Shown one piece after another: positions 14,484 to 23,587 of a stretch of DNA of 55,423 nucleotides (its first letter is position 1; every line of letters starts with the position of its first letter). The notes under the pieces are model-generated. The model saw only the letters and a program-made list of their open reading frames with translations, made no database searches and was not told where the DNA came from. The stretch is from Chloroflexota bacterium (lineage in GTDB: Bacteria > Chloroflexota > UBA11872 > VXNJ01). The DNA lies in NCBI GenBank assembly GCA_009840625.1, contig VXNJ01000008.1, positions 1 to 55,423 of the forward strand. The letters are read 5' to 3'. Both the position numbers and the translations under genes were made by a program.

Positions 14484-16907
14484 ATGCCCATCAGGAGGCC
14501 AGCGGCTACGGGGTTCGGGATAATCGCAAAAATCCGATCCGGCCGCGAACTCTTGCCAGATTCTCCCGCCCCGAGCAGCCCTGTGGCTGACCCGGGCAAA
14601 GACCAACCGCGCATTGTCTTGGCGGTGCGCGGCACCGTCCTGTTTCCGATCCGCGATTCCTTGACCCCGCTACTGGTTTCACGCGAGAAGAGCCTGGCGG
14701 CGCTCGAAGCCGCGATGATGGCCGACCGCTCGGTCCTGGTCGTTACCCAGCGCGAGATTGAAACCGAAGACGTCGAGGGTGACGACCTCTTCACGGTCGG
14801 CACGCTGGCGGCCATCAACCGGATCCTGCGACTGCCCGACGGCACGACTTCGGTGCTGGTGGAGGGCCGCACGCGGATGCACCTGCGTCACATCACCCAG
14901 ACCACCCCGCACCTGCTCGCCCGGGCCGAGCCGATCGATCCGCATCACGACGACTCCGACCGCGCCCGCGCCGTCGCCGACGCGGTCCTGGGATTGTTCG
15001 AGCAGGCCGTCGAGCGTTCGGCGGAACTGGACAAAGAGGCCTACGTGCGGGCGCTGAACGCCGCCACCCCGGGAGAACTGGCCGACGTAGTCGCCTCCAG
15101 TCTCGAGCTGCCTTACCTGCAGGCCCAGGAGTTACTGGAGATGGAGCAGCCGATCGATCGCCTGCGCAGGGTGCGATCGATGCTGGAGCTGGAGCTGGCG
15201 GTCCTGGCCGCCCAGAATCAGATCCACGACCGAATCTCGAGCCGGGTCGAGGACGAACAACACGAACAGATCCTGCGCGGTCAGTTGCAGGCAATCATGG
15301 ACGAGATCGCCGAGACCGATGCCCCTTCGCGCGACGTCCGCGAGCTGCGGACCCGGCTCGAAGCCGGCCGCTATCCCGAATCCATTCGGGCCCGCGTCGA
15401 AAAAGACCTGATCCGGCTGGCCGACATGCCGACCGGGTCTCCCGAGGTGAACGTTCTGCGCAACTACATCGAGTGCCTGCTCGACCTGCCTTGGCGGCGA
15501 TATACGCGCGACCGGATCGACATTGGGCGCGCCCAGGAGATCCTGAACCGCGATCACCACGGCCTCGACGACGTCAAGGAGCGGATCCTCGAGTTTCTGG
15601 CGGTGCGCAAGCTAACCCGCTCGCGGCGTGGGCCGATCCTGTGCCTGGAAGGTCCGCCCGGGGTTGGCAAAAGCAGCCTGGGCCGGGCGATTGCGACGGC
15701 CATGGGGCGCAAGCTGGTGCGGGTTTCGCTCGGCGGAGTCCGCGACGAGGCCGAGATCAGGGGGCACCGTCGTACTTACGTCGGGGCCATGCCCGGCCGG
15801 ATAATCGCCTCGCTGCGCGATGCCGGGTCGGCAAACCCGGTCTTCATCCTCGATGAGATAGACAAGCTCGGAGTCGATTTCCGCGGCGATCCGGCCACCG
15901 CCCTCCTGGAAGCCCTGGACCCGGAGCAGAACTCCGAATTCTCGGATCACTACGTCGAGGAGCCTTTCGACCTCTCGCGGGTTTTTTTCATCACCACCGG
16001 AAACGACATATCGGACCTTCCGGCGGCGCTGGTTGACCGGATGGAGATCGTGAAGATTCCCGGTTACACAGACGCCGAGAAAACCGTCATAGCGCGGCGT
16101 CACCTGCTGCCGCGACTACTGCGTCAGCACGGCCTCGAGGCCGGCCAGCTCACAGTCTCCGATGGAGCCCTTGACCGCATCATCTCCACCTACACCCGCG
16201 AGGCCGGCGTCCGCGACCTGGAGCGCCAGCTGGCCGCGCTCTGCCGCAATGCCGCGGTGCAGTCCGTGGAAGGCCCGGCCGAATCCACATCCGTGACTCT
16301 GCGGAATCTAGCCCGGCTGCTGGGCAAACCGCGATTCGAACAGCAACTGCAGCTATCCGCAAATTCGGTGGCCGCGGCCAACACGGTTTTCTCGAATGCC
16401 TGGGGAGGCGCCCTGGCGCCGGTCGAGATAAACATGGCGCAAGGGGCCGGCAAGCTTTCCCTGACCGGCCAGCTGGACCCGGTATTGCAGGAGTCGGTGC
16501 AGGCGGCGCGGACCTACTGGCGGGTCCACGCCGAGGACCTTGGCACCAGCACCGAGGACTTCGACAAGCTTGACTTTCACGTTCACATCCCGGCCGGCGC
16601 CCAGCCCAAATCCGGTGCATCCGCAGGCATGTCGATCTGCGTGGCGATGCACTCGGCGCTCACCGGTCGACCGGTGCGGGCCGATACCGTGCTCTCCGGC
16701 GAGATCACGCTCCAGGGCCGGGTGCTCAAGACGCAGGACGTCAAAGCCAAGGTTTTGGCCATCGGCCGGGCCGGATTGGGCCGATTTGTCCTTCCGGCCG
16801 AGAATTGCGACGACCTTGAGGAAGTGCCATCGCAATTGCGGAAAGGGATCGACTTCATCCTGGTGCGCAGTGTTGACGAAGTACTTGCCGCGGCCCTGGC
16901 CCGGTAG
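14484..16907 (+). CDS. lon: Lon-type ATP-dependent serine protease, divergent proteolytic core
   Basis: Lon degrades misfolded and regulatory proteins in the cytosol. The layout is complete: LonN substrate domain (residues about 40-240), coiled region, AAA+ module with Walker A GPPGVGKSS (K396) and Walker B VFILDEIDKLG, and the C-terminal peptidase. The Ser-Lys dyad is kept (S713, K756, spaced 43 as in E. coli). Motifs around it differ: PKDGPSAG reads PKSGASAG, VLPIGGLKEK reads VLKTQDVKAK, and the WTxVGG segment is shortened to AWGGALAP. It is probably active but atypical. ATG at 14484 leaves almost no promoter space beside the divergent Nudix gene; GTG at 14583 is a plausible alternative start. 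Confidence 0.9.
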   Translation: MPIRRPAATGFGIIAKIRSGRELLPDSPAPSSPVADPGKDQPRIVLAVRGTVLFPIRDSLTPLLVSREKSLAALEAAMMADRSVLVVTQREIETEDVEGDDLFTVGTLAAINRILRLPDGTTSVLVEGRTRMHLRHITQTTPHLLARAEPIDPHHDDSDRARAVADAVLGLFEQAVERSAELDKEAYVRALNAATPGELADVVASSLELPYLQAQELLEMEQPIDRLRRVRSMLELELAVLAAQNQIHDRISSRVEDEQHEQILRGQLQAIMDEIAETDAPSRDVRELRTRLEAGRYPESIRARVEKDLIRLADMPTGSPEVNVLRNYIECLLDLPWRRYTRDRIDIGRAQEILNRDHHGLDDVKERILEFLAVRKLTRSRRGPILCLEGPPGVGKSSLGRAIATAMGRKLVRVSLGGVRDEAEIRGHRRTYVGAMPGRIIASLRDAGSANPVFILDEIDKLGVDFRGDPATALLEALDPEQNSEFSDHYVEEPFDLSRVFFITTGNDISDLPAALVDRMEIVKIPGYTDAEKTVIARRHLLPRLLRQHGLEAGQLTVSDGALDRIISTYTREAGVRDLERQLAALCRNAAVQSVEGPAESTSVTLRNLARLLGKPRFEQQLQLSANSVAAANTVFSNAWGGALAPVEINMAQGAGKLSLTGQLDPVLQESVQAARTYWRVHAEDLGTSTEDFDKLDFHVHIPAGAQPKSGASAGMSICVAMHSALTGRPVRADTVLSGEITLQGRVLKTQDVKAKVLAIGRAGLGRFVLPAENCDDLEEVPSQLRKGIDFILVRSVDEVLAAALAR

Positions 16908-16934
16908 CGGGCACGGAATCGGCGGCCGGCGCCG

Positions 16935-17987
16935 GTGATTAGGCTCCTGACAGACCTGCTGGGAGTCTTTTCCGCCGATATTGGAATCGACCTTGGCACC
17001 GCCAATACGCTGGTGTACGTGCGCGGCCGGGGAGTGGTCGTCAACGAGCCCTCGGTGATTGCCATCGAACAAATCTCGGGCCGCATTCTGGCGGTAGGCA
17101 GCCCGGCCAAGGCGATGGTTGGCCGAACGCCGCAGAACATCGTTGCCCACCGGCCCCTGCACGACGGGGTGATCGCCGATTTCGACGTGGTGGAGCAAAT
17201 GCTGCGCTATTTCATTTCACGCGTTCACCCGCAAACCCTATTCCTGCCGCGGCCGCGAGTAATCGTCGGTATCCCCTCCGGGGTAACCGAGGTTGAAAAA
17301 CGCGCAGTCCAGGAAGCCGCGATATCGGCCGGGGCGCGCGACGCCTACCTGGTCGAAGAGCCGATGGCGGCCGCAATCGGGGCGAACATGCCCATCCAGG
17401 ACGCGGTCGGAAACATCATCGTCGACATCGGCGGGGGTACGACCGAAACCGCGGTGATTTCTCTGGGCGGGGTGGTGCTGGCTCATTCGGTGCGGATCGC
17501 CGGTACCGAGCTCGATCAGGCAATCATCGATTACATGCGCGCCGAACACGGACTGCTGATCGGCGAACGCTCGGCCGAAGCCTGCAAGATCGATGTTGGG
17601 TCGACCCGCCCGTTCGAGGGCGAAGGCGCGACGATCGTGCGCGGCCGTGATCTCGCCTCGCGCCTGCCGCGGTCGCTCGAGGTCTCCAGCGGCCAAATAC
17701 GCGAGGCGATCACGCCGGTGGTATCCGAGATTCTCAATTGCGTGAACACCGCCCTCGAGTCGACCCCGCCCGAGCTTTTGGCCGACATCATGATCTCGGG
17801 CATTTGTCTGGCGGGCGGCGGGGCGCTGCTGCGCGGCATCGAATCGAGCATTGAGAGCGTCACCGGTATTTCCGCCTACGTGACCGAGCGGCCCCTGGAG
17901 GCGGTTGCGATGGGCACTGGAATCTGCCTCGAGAACATCGACCTCTATCGCGACGTGTTCGTCGGCGACGGGGTCGCGGCCCGTTAA
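16935..17987 (+). CDS. mreB: Rod-shape actin homologue MreB
   Basis: MreB polymerises under the membrane and directs lateral wall synthesis. The 350-aa protein has actin-fold nucleotide motifs: phosphate 1 (IGIDLGTANTLVYV), phosphate 2 (NIIVDIGGGTTETAVISLGG) and the adenosine motif (SGICLAGGGALLRGI). Length is normal. It starts with GTG and is followed by mreC, mreD, mrdA and rodA, the standard elongasome operon. Confidence 0.97.
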   Translation: MIRLLTDLLGVFSADIGIDLGTANTLVYVRGRGVVVNEPSVIAIEQISGRILAVGSPAKAMVGRTPQNIVAHRPLHDGVIADFDVVEQMLRYFISRVHPQTLFLPRPRVIVGIPSGVTEVEKRAVQEAAISAGARDAYLVEEPMAAAIGANMPIQDAVGNIIVDIGGGTTETAVISLGGVVLAHSVRIAGTELDQAIIDYMRAEHGLLIGERSAEACKIDVGSTRPFEGEGATIVRGRDLASRLPRSLEVSSGQIREAITPVVSEILNCVNTALESTPPELLADIMISGICLAGGGALLRGIESSIESVTGISAYVTERPLEAVAMGTGICLENIDLYRDVFVGDGVAAR

Positions 17988-18003
17988 AAGGAACGCGCTG
18001 CCG

Positions 18004-18822
18004 GTGGGCCGCCCGCGAATTCCGCTCTTGGCCCTCGTCCTGGGGGCGGGTCTGTGTCTTCTGCTGGCCATCCTGCACAACAACGGCTTGCTCAGCCCGG
18101 TCGAGAACGCCACCCTGCGCGCCGCCGCACCGGTCCAGTTGGGGCTGCGCCGCGTAGCCGAGGGGGTCGGCAGCACCCTGCAGTCTGTGCCGCGCCTTGG
18201 CTCGTACGCCGAGGAAAACCGCCAGCTACAGGAGTCGGTCGATGTTCTTCAGGCCGAACTCGCCCGCCTGCGACAGCAGTCCCGCGATGACGCCGAGTTG
18301 GTCGCAGCGGCCAATTTCGCCGCCGCTTATCCGGAATTTGAACTTGTGAGCGCCAACGTGGTGGCGCGCGACGGGTCGGCCCTGCACGAACTGCTGCAGA
18401 TCGACCGCGGCAGCGCCAACGGAGTGGTCGTAGGAATGGCGGTAATCTCGACCGGCGGACTTGTGGGCAGGGTGGTCGACGTGGTTGAGGAATCGGCGCG
18501 GGTATTGCCGATCAACAGCCCGGATTCCTCGGTTGCGGTATCGGTCCAGGGAGAAACCGAGGACATCGTGGGCTCGGTCCAGGGAACCGGCACGGCACTG
18601 CTGGAAATGGACAACGTGCTGCTCGGCGACAAGATCACCCCGGGACACTTCGTCGTCACATCGGGTCTCGGGTCCCAGATACCCCGCGGCATATTGGTGG
18701 GACAAATAGTCAAGGTGCGCGACCGCGCCGACATAATCACCCGATCGGCCGACGTGCGACCGGCGGTGAACAATGACGAGTTGAAGCAGGTCCTCGTGAT
18801 TCTGGCCGAGGTTGAATCGTGA
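18004..18822 (+). CDS. mreC: Rod-shape protein MreC
   Basis: MreC is a bitopic membrane protein that activates the PBP2-RodA synthase from outside the cell. The sequence has a short basic N-terminus, one membrane segment (LLALVLGAGLCLLLAIL), a coiled coil (about residues 65-100, ENRQLQESVDVLQAELARLR) and the beta-barrel domain with DRGSANGVVVGMAVI and VVTSGLGSQIPRGILVG. GTG at 18004 is chosen because AGGAA lies about ten bases upstream and it follows the mreB stop. The stop overlaps mreD. Confidence 0.93.
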   Translation: MGRPRIPLLALVLGAGLCLLLAILHNNGLLSPVENATLRAAAPVQLGLRRVAEGVGSTLQSVPRLGSYAEENRQLQESVDVLQAELARLRQQSRDDAELVAAANFAAAYPEFELVSANVVARDGSALHELLQIDRGSANGVVVGMAVISTGGLVGRVVDVVEESARVLPINSPDSSVAVSVQGETEDIVGSVQGTGTALLEMDNVLLGDKITPGHFVVTSGLGSQIPRGILVGQIVKVRDRADIITRSADVRPAVNNDELKQVLVILAEVES

Positions 18823-19406
18823 TGAGCGCCGGTCCGCGCGAAATCATCCTGGTCCGACGCACCGTGCGTCGGCCCTGGACCGAGCTCAGCATGGCAGCCG
18901 GCCTGGCGGGCCTGGTCTTAATTCAGGCCAGCTGGGAGGGGGTGTTGTCGGTGTTCGGACAACTCCCCGACCTGGCCCTGGTCCTACTGGTCGTCTGGGC
19001 GGTCCGATCGCGCCGCAACGCCGTGCTCTGGGCGGCCATCGGGGCCGGATTGCTGGCCGACGTCCTGGGCGGCACAGTCCCCGGCAGCCAATCGGCCGCG
19101 CTGATGCTGGCGGTGGCCCCGGCGGTGACCTGGCGATTCGTCCTGTTCGGCAGCACGCTGGCCTGGGCGGTATGCGCGGTAGCCGCCGGGACCGCGATCT
19201 ATTACCTGGTTTTCGGGGCGCTCCTGTCGCTACAGGGCCTGACGGTCGCGGCCGAGTCGGCCTTAGCCGCCGGAGCTTACGCCGTGCTGCTCAACTGTCT
19301 GCTGGCGGCGGCCGCGCACTGGATCAGCGACCTTGTAATCGGTTACCTTTGGCCGCGCTCGAATCGGCTCCGCTCGCGCAGGCAATTCGGGGGAATCCGC
19401 CGATGA
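18819..19406 (+). CDS. mreD: Rod-shape membrane protein MreD
   Basis: The 195-aa hydrophobic protein has about five or six membrane helices in the MreC-PBP2 interval, the expected place for MreD. The family-like segment FGQLPDLALVLLVVWAVRSRR and AAIGAGLLADVLGGTVPGSQ supports this. The start is GTG at 18819 or ATG at 18822, both touching the mreC stop. MreD links MreB with MreC and the elongation synthase. Confidence 0.88.
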   Translation: MMSAGPREIILVRRTVRRPWTELSMAAGLAGLVLIQASWEGVLSVFGQLPDLALVLLVVWAVRSRRNAVLWAAIGAGLLADVLGGTVPGSQSAALMLAVAPAVTWRFVLFGSTLAWAVCAVAAGTAIYYLVFGALLSLQGLTVAAESALAAGAYAVLLNCLLAAAAHWISDLVIGYLWPRSNRLRSRRQFGGIRR

Positions 19407-21307
19407 GCCAGAATCCGGGCCGCACCGATCAACGTGCCAAGGACCTGACCACACGGCGCAAGCTGATTCTGGGTGCGGCGGCCGGCGGGGCCGGAGCCCT
19501 TCTGGTCGGGCGGATGTGGCAGCTGCAGATCTTCCAGCACGAGGACTTGGCGCTAGAAGCCGAGGCCAACCGCACCCGAGTCGAAGAGGTGCCCCCGGTT
19601 CGGGGCATGGTGTTTGACGCCAGCGGGCGCCGCCTGGCCGACAACGTGCCGGTGTTTGATTTCTGGCTTGACACCGCCGGGGTCGATGTCGAAACCCTTC
19701 CCGACCTGGTCGCCGCCACCGCGGTCCCGATCGGGGCCGACCCGCCGGAGCTGTTCCGCACCCTCGAACGGGCGATCCTGAATGGATTCGGCGAGATTGA
19801 AATCGCCCGTAACCTGGATCGAAATACGGCATTGGTGGTCCGCGAGAACACCTTTCGTTGGCCCGGTATCGACCTGCGCCCGCGCTACCGCCGCGAGTAT
19901 TTCAACGGCCAAACCATGGGCCAACTGGTGGGATTCACCGGCCCGATTCCGGCCGAATCCCGGGACTCCTACCTTGACCGCGGCGTAAGCCTCTCCGAAG
20001 ACGTCGGATTGTCCGGAATCGAGATGCGCTTCCAGGACGATCTGCGCGGCACCAGCGGGCGCCGCCTGCTGGAAGTGGGGGCACTCAAACAGGACATCCG
20101 CGAACTCCACTACACCGCTCCGGTGACCGGCGCCAACGTTCATCTGACGATCGACTCGCCGTTCCAGGCCGGCATCACCGCGGTCCTGGAGCGGTTCCTT
20201 TCGCCCGAAGGTGCGGGAGTGGTGATCGTGCTCGACCCGCGCAACGGCAACGTGCTAGCCCTGGTCGACTACCCGACTTTCGACAATTCGTCGTTTGCCG
20301 CCGGAATCTCGGACGACGAATTCCAGGGCCTGATCTCGGACCCGCGCCACCCGCTGATTAACCACGCCATATCCGGTCTTTATCCGCCCGGCTCCACGTT
20401 CAAGATCGTCGCCGCCGCGGCCGCCCTCGAGGAAGGGGTGGTAAACGCCGAGACTCCATTCGAGTGCAGCGGCCACCTGATCCTGCCATCGGGCTGGATC
20501 TTCCACGACTGGCTCAAATCCGGGCACGGCACCGTTGACCTGCACCGGGCGATCGCCGAATCCTGCAACGTGTACTTCTACAAGATTTCGGGCGGCGACC
20601 CCTACGCCGGCTTCAGCGGCGTCCGCGACAAATCGCTCGCGCGCTATGCGCGCGAATTCGGATTCGGCCGCGCCTCCGGGATCGATCTCCCTCACGAGTC
20701 TCCCGGAACCGTCCCCGACCGGACCTGGAAGCAGACCGCTCTCGGCGCCCCCTGGGTCACCGGCGACACTTACCAGGCAGCGATCGGGCAGGGATTCGTC
20801 CAGGTAAACCCTCTCCAGTTGGCCAACATGTATGCAGCCATTGGCAACGGCGGCACGCTCTACCGGCCGCGTCTGGTTACCCATTTGACCAACTCCAACG
20901 GGGCCACCATTCGCCGACTCAATCCCGAGGCCATCGGCCAACTGCCGGTATCCGGAGCCAACCTGGCCCTGATTCGCCACGCCTTGGATGACGCGGTCCA
21001 GGGAATCAACGGCACCGGGTTTCGCGCCCGCACCGGCGCGGTGCGGTTCGCGGCCAAGACCGGTACCGCCGAATACGCCGGTCTGCGCGACGAGAACGGC
21101 AACCTGCCCGCACACTCCTGGTTTGCCGGTTACGCTCCATACGAGGATCCCGAAATTGCGTTTGCGGTGCTGATCCGCGATGGCGGCGAAGGCTCCCATA
21201 CCGCCGCCCTGGTCGCGCGCGACGTGCTCGAGTTCCACTTTGGCGGCAAGGTCCCGCCGTTGCGCTACCCGACCCTGGCCGCCATCCGCGCGGAGGATCC
21301 GGAGTGA
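19403..21307 (+). CDS. mrdA: Penicillin-binding protein 2 (elongation transpeptidase)
   Basis: PBP2 crosslinks new peptidoglycan with RodA during elongation. The 634-aa class B PBP has an N-terminal anchor, a pedestal domain (PVRGMVFDASGRRLADN) and a transpeptidase domain with all three active-site motifs: S331-T-F-K334, S387-C-N389 and K552-T-G-T555. The ATG at 19403 overlaps the mreD stop as ATGA. The anchor is preceded by TTRRKLILG, which resembles a twin-arginine motif, unusual for a PBP anchor. Confidence 0.96.
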   Translation: MSQNPGRTDQRAKDLTTRRKLILGAAAGGAGALLVGRMWQLQIFQHEDLALEAEANRTRVEEVPPVRGMVFDASGRRLADNVPVFDFWLDTAGVDVETLPDLVAATAVPIGADPPELFRTLERAILNGFGEIEIARNLDRNTALVVRENTFRWPGIDLRPRYRREYFNGQTMGQLVGFTGPIPAESRDSYLDRGVSLSEDVGLSGIEMRFQDDLRGTSGRRLLEVGALKQDIRELHYTAPVTGANVHLTIDSPFQAGITAVLERFLSPEGAGVVIVLDPRNGNVLALVDYPTFDNSSFAAGISDDEFQGLISDPRHPLINHAISGLYPPGSTFKIVAAAAALEEGVVNAETPFECSGHLILPSGWIFHDWLKSGHGTVDLHRAIAESCNVYFYKISGGDPYAGFSGVRDKSLARYAREFGFGRASGIDLPHESPGTVPDRTWKQTALGAPWVTGDTYQAAIGQGFVQVNPLQLANMYAAIGNGGTLYRPRLVTHLTNSNGATIRRLNPEAIGQLPVSGANLALIRHALDDAVQGINGTGFRARTGAVRFAAKTGTAEYAGLRDENGNLPAHSWFAGYAPYEDPEIAFAVLIRDGGEGSHTAALVARDVLEFHFGGKVPPLRYPTLAAIRAEDPE

Positions 21308-22464
21308 GGTTGGCGCGACGCCTGGCGGCCCTGGCGGCGCGATTTGAGCGACGCGACGCGATATTGTTCGTCGGCCTGGCCGGACTGATCACCGCCAGCC
21401 TGGTGGCGCTGGCGTTTCTGGGGGAGCCGCTCAGCGCCGGGCTGAGCTCGCAGGTGTTGCGGCAGTCGATTTTCGTGGCGCTGGGCGGGGCCGCCTATCT
21501 GGCGATGTCGCGGCTCAGCTACCGCGTCTGGTGGTCGCTGTCCTGGACCACCTATGCCCTGGCCATCATCCTTTTGCTGGCGGTATTGCTCTTCGGAGTC
21601 GAACGCGGCGGTTCGCAGCGCTGGTTCCTGTTGGGGGAAATCCAGTTCCAGCCCTCCGAATTTGCCAAAATCGCCCTGATCGTGACCCTGGCCCGCTTCT
21701 ACACTCGCTCGCCGCTGGCTCTAACCACCCTGCGGGGTCACCTGCTGGCAGGGTTGATCACCCTCCCGTTGGCGCTGCTGGTGCTGCGGCAACCCGACTT
21801 CGGCTCGGCGATGTTGCTACTGTGCATCTGGCAGGGCATAGCCCTGGCCGCCGGCGTGGCCTGGCGCCGCCTGGTAATCCCGCCGCTGGTCACTCTGGCG
21901 CTGTCGCCGCTGATCTGGCTCACCCTGCAGCCGTACATGCGCGAACGGATCCTGTCCTTCTTCGACCCGGGATTTGACCCGCTGGGCTCGGGCTACAACG
22001 TCCTGCAGGCCCGCATCGCGATTGGCTCCGGCGGTCTTTGGGGCCGCGGGTTCTCCGAGTCTTCGCAAACCGTGCTCGAGTTCCTCCGCGTCCGCGAAAC
22101 CGACTTCATATTTGCGGTTATCGCCGAACAGGCCGGACTCATCGGCGCGACCGCCCTGCTGGCCATGTTCGGCCTGGTGATCCTCTACTGCCTGATGGCA
22201 TCGCTCTCGGCGCAAGATTCATTTGGCGGCCTGATTGCCGCCGGAGTCATGCTTATCTTTGTTTTTCAAGTGGTGATAAACGTCGGGATGAACGCCGGGG
22301 TGGTTCCGGTTACGGGACTTACGCTGCCGCTGGTCAGCGCTGGCGGGAGTTCGGTCCTGGCGCTGCTGGCCGGGCTGGGACTGGTGACCAGCGTATCGCA
22401 CTATCGGGAACCCTCGTACGTCCAGTCGCGCAAGCGCCCCGCGATCGGGGACGTTGGTGAGTGA
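21304..22464 (+). CDS. rodA: Peptidoglycan polymerase RodA (SEDS family)
   Basis: RodA is the SEDS glycosyltransferase that polymerises lipid II during cell elongation. The 386-aa protein has about ten membrane helices and SEDS motifs: GSQRWFLLGEIQFQPSEFAKIAL, the region around QPDFGSAMLL, SGGLWGRGFSESSQ and ETDFIFAVIAEQAGLIG, plus the C-terminal PLVSAGGSSVLALL. GTG at 21304 overlaps the mrdA stop. Directly following PBP2, it is RodA rather than FtsW. Confidence 0.95.
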   Translation: MRLARRLAALAARFERRDAILFVGLAGLITASLVALAFLGEPLSAGLSSQVLRQSIFVALGGAAYLAMSRLSYRVWWSLSWTTYALAIILLLAVLLFGVERGGSQRWFLLGEIQFQPSEFAKIALIVTLARFYTRSPLALTTLRGHLLAGLITLPLALLVLRQPDFGSAMLLLCIWQGIALAAGVAWRRLVIPPLVTLALSPLIWLTLQPYMRERILSFFDPGFDPLGSGYNVLQARIAIGSGGLWGRGFSESSQTVLEFLRVRETDFIFAVIAEQAGLIGATALLAMFGLVILYCLMASLSAQDSFGGLIAAGVMLIFVFQVVINVGMNAGVVPVTGLTLPLVSAGGSSVLALLAGLGLVTSVSHYREPSYVQSRKRPAIGDVGE

Positions 22465-23404
22465 ACCGGTCGTGAACGATGAGCTGCCGCCCCCGCGCGA
22501 CCCCGTGCGGGTGCAGGTCCCGGCAACGTCGGCCAATCTTGGGCCCGGATTCGACTCGTTCGGGCTGGCATTGGATCTATACGACGAGTACCAGTTCGCG
22601 CCCGCGGACGAGCTGGCGATCAGTGTCGACGGCGGCGGGGGCGCCGAGATGGTCTCGCGCGATGAGGGCAACCTGGCGATTGCGGCCGCGCGCCAGCTGT
22701 GCGCCCGGGCCGGCGGCGAATTCGCCCATCTGCGATTGCACGAGGTTCTCAGAATCCCGATCCAGCGCGGGCTCGGTTCCTCGGCGGGGGCGATCTGCGC
22801 CGGCCTGGTGGCCGCCAATGCGCAGCTGGAGACTCCGGCCACGCTTGAGGAGTTGATCGAGGTCGCGGTGGACCTGGAGGGCCACCCCGACAACGCCGTC
22901 CCGGCGCTGGTTGGCGGGTTCTGCATCGTCCTTGACACCGGTCCGCGCCCCGAGTGGATGCGGATTGAACTGCCGGAGGATCTGGCGATCGCGGTAGCGG
23001 TGCCTGAACTTCACATTCCGACCGAGGCGGCCCGCCGGATGCTGCCGCGCAGGGTCCCGCTGGCCGACGCGGTCTTCAACGTCGGCAGGTCCGCGATGTT
23101 GGTGGCGGCGATCGTAAACCGCGACTACCAGAAGCTGGCCCATGCGATGGAGGACCGGCTGCACCAGCCGTATCGCGGCCAGCTGCACCCGGTCATGGAC
23201 CACATGATCGGGGCGGCCCTGGCGACCGGCGCCTACGGGGCGGCCCTCTCCGGGTCCGGCTCCACGATCATTGCACTGCACTCCGGCGCTGATGAAACGG
23301 TGGAGCTGGCCATGCGCGCGGTTTGCGAAGCGACCGGGATTCCCTGCCGAACCCACGCCCTCAAACCGTCGGCGGAGGGCGCGCGAATAATCGGGGAAAG
23401 TTAG
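22457..23404 (+). CDS. thrB: Homoserine kinase
   Basis: ThrB phosphorylates homoserine in threonine synthesis. The protein (about 315 aa) is a GHMP kinase with motif 1 PATSANLGPGFDSFGLAL, the ATP loop RGLGSSAGAICAGL and motif 3 ALSGSGSTIIAL, all at family positions. GTG at 22457 is chosen because GGGG lies six bases upstream; TTG at 22454 is also possible. It overlaps the rodA end by a few bases, so threonine synthesis here is tied transcriptionally to the shape operon. No thrC is visible in the window. Confidence 0.93.
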   Translation: MSEPVVNDELPPPRDPVRVQVPATSANLGPGFDSFGLALDLYDEYQFAPADELAISVDGGGGAEMVSRDEGNLAIAAARQLCARAGGEFAHLRLHEVLRIPIQRGLGSSAGAICAGLVAANAQLETPATLEELIEVAVDLEGHPDNAVPALVGGFCIVLDTGPRPEWMRIELPEDLAIAVAVPELHIPTEAARRMLPRRVPLADAVFNVGRSAMLVAAIVNRDYQKLAHAMEDRLHQPYRGQLHPVMDHMIGAALATGAYGAALSGSGSTIIALHSGADETVELAMRAVCEATGIPCRTHALKPSAEGARIIGES

Positions 23405-23432
23405 GCGATTCGACCCCCTCCGGCCCATATAC

Positions 23433-23461
23433 TTGGCTGCGGCTTGGCCCGCCCGTATACG
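23433..23461 (+). promoter_or_regulatory. Candidate sigma-70-type promoter for the guaA-pur genes
   Basis: TTGGCT (23433-23438) and TATACG (23456-23461) are separated by exactly 17 bases, each matching four of six consensus bases. They lie in the 179-bp gap between thrB and guaA, the only sizeable gap before the purine array. No purine riboswitch-like structure was recognised. Confidence 0.35.
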
Positions 23462-23488
23462 ACCGGTCGTGCCAGCGCGCACCAGACG

Positions 23489-23587
23489 ATGAACCAACCA
23501 CCAGATATGGCTCCAGTCCATTTCTGGCCCATCCTGGCCCAGGACGCTATTGTGACCGCCGCCCGCGATCGCGACGCCATCGATTGA
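23489..23587 (+). other. Possible 32-codon leader ORF overlapping the guaA start
   Basis: An ATG frame of 32 codons (MNQPPDMAPVHFW and so on, ending RDAID) ends in a TGA that overlaps the TTG start of guaA as TTGA, the same junction used by real genes here. There is no visible Shine-Dalgarno site and no recognisable protein family. It could be a coupled leader peptide or chance. Confidence 0.25.

Noticed and set aside
18812-19402. N-terminal extension of PBP2 through the mreD region
   Set aside because: The extension is in a shadow frame of mreD; the ATG at 19403 gives a normal class B PBP.
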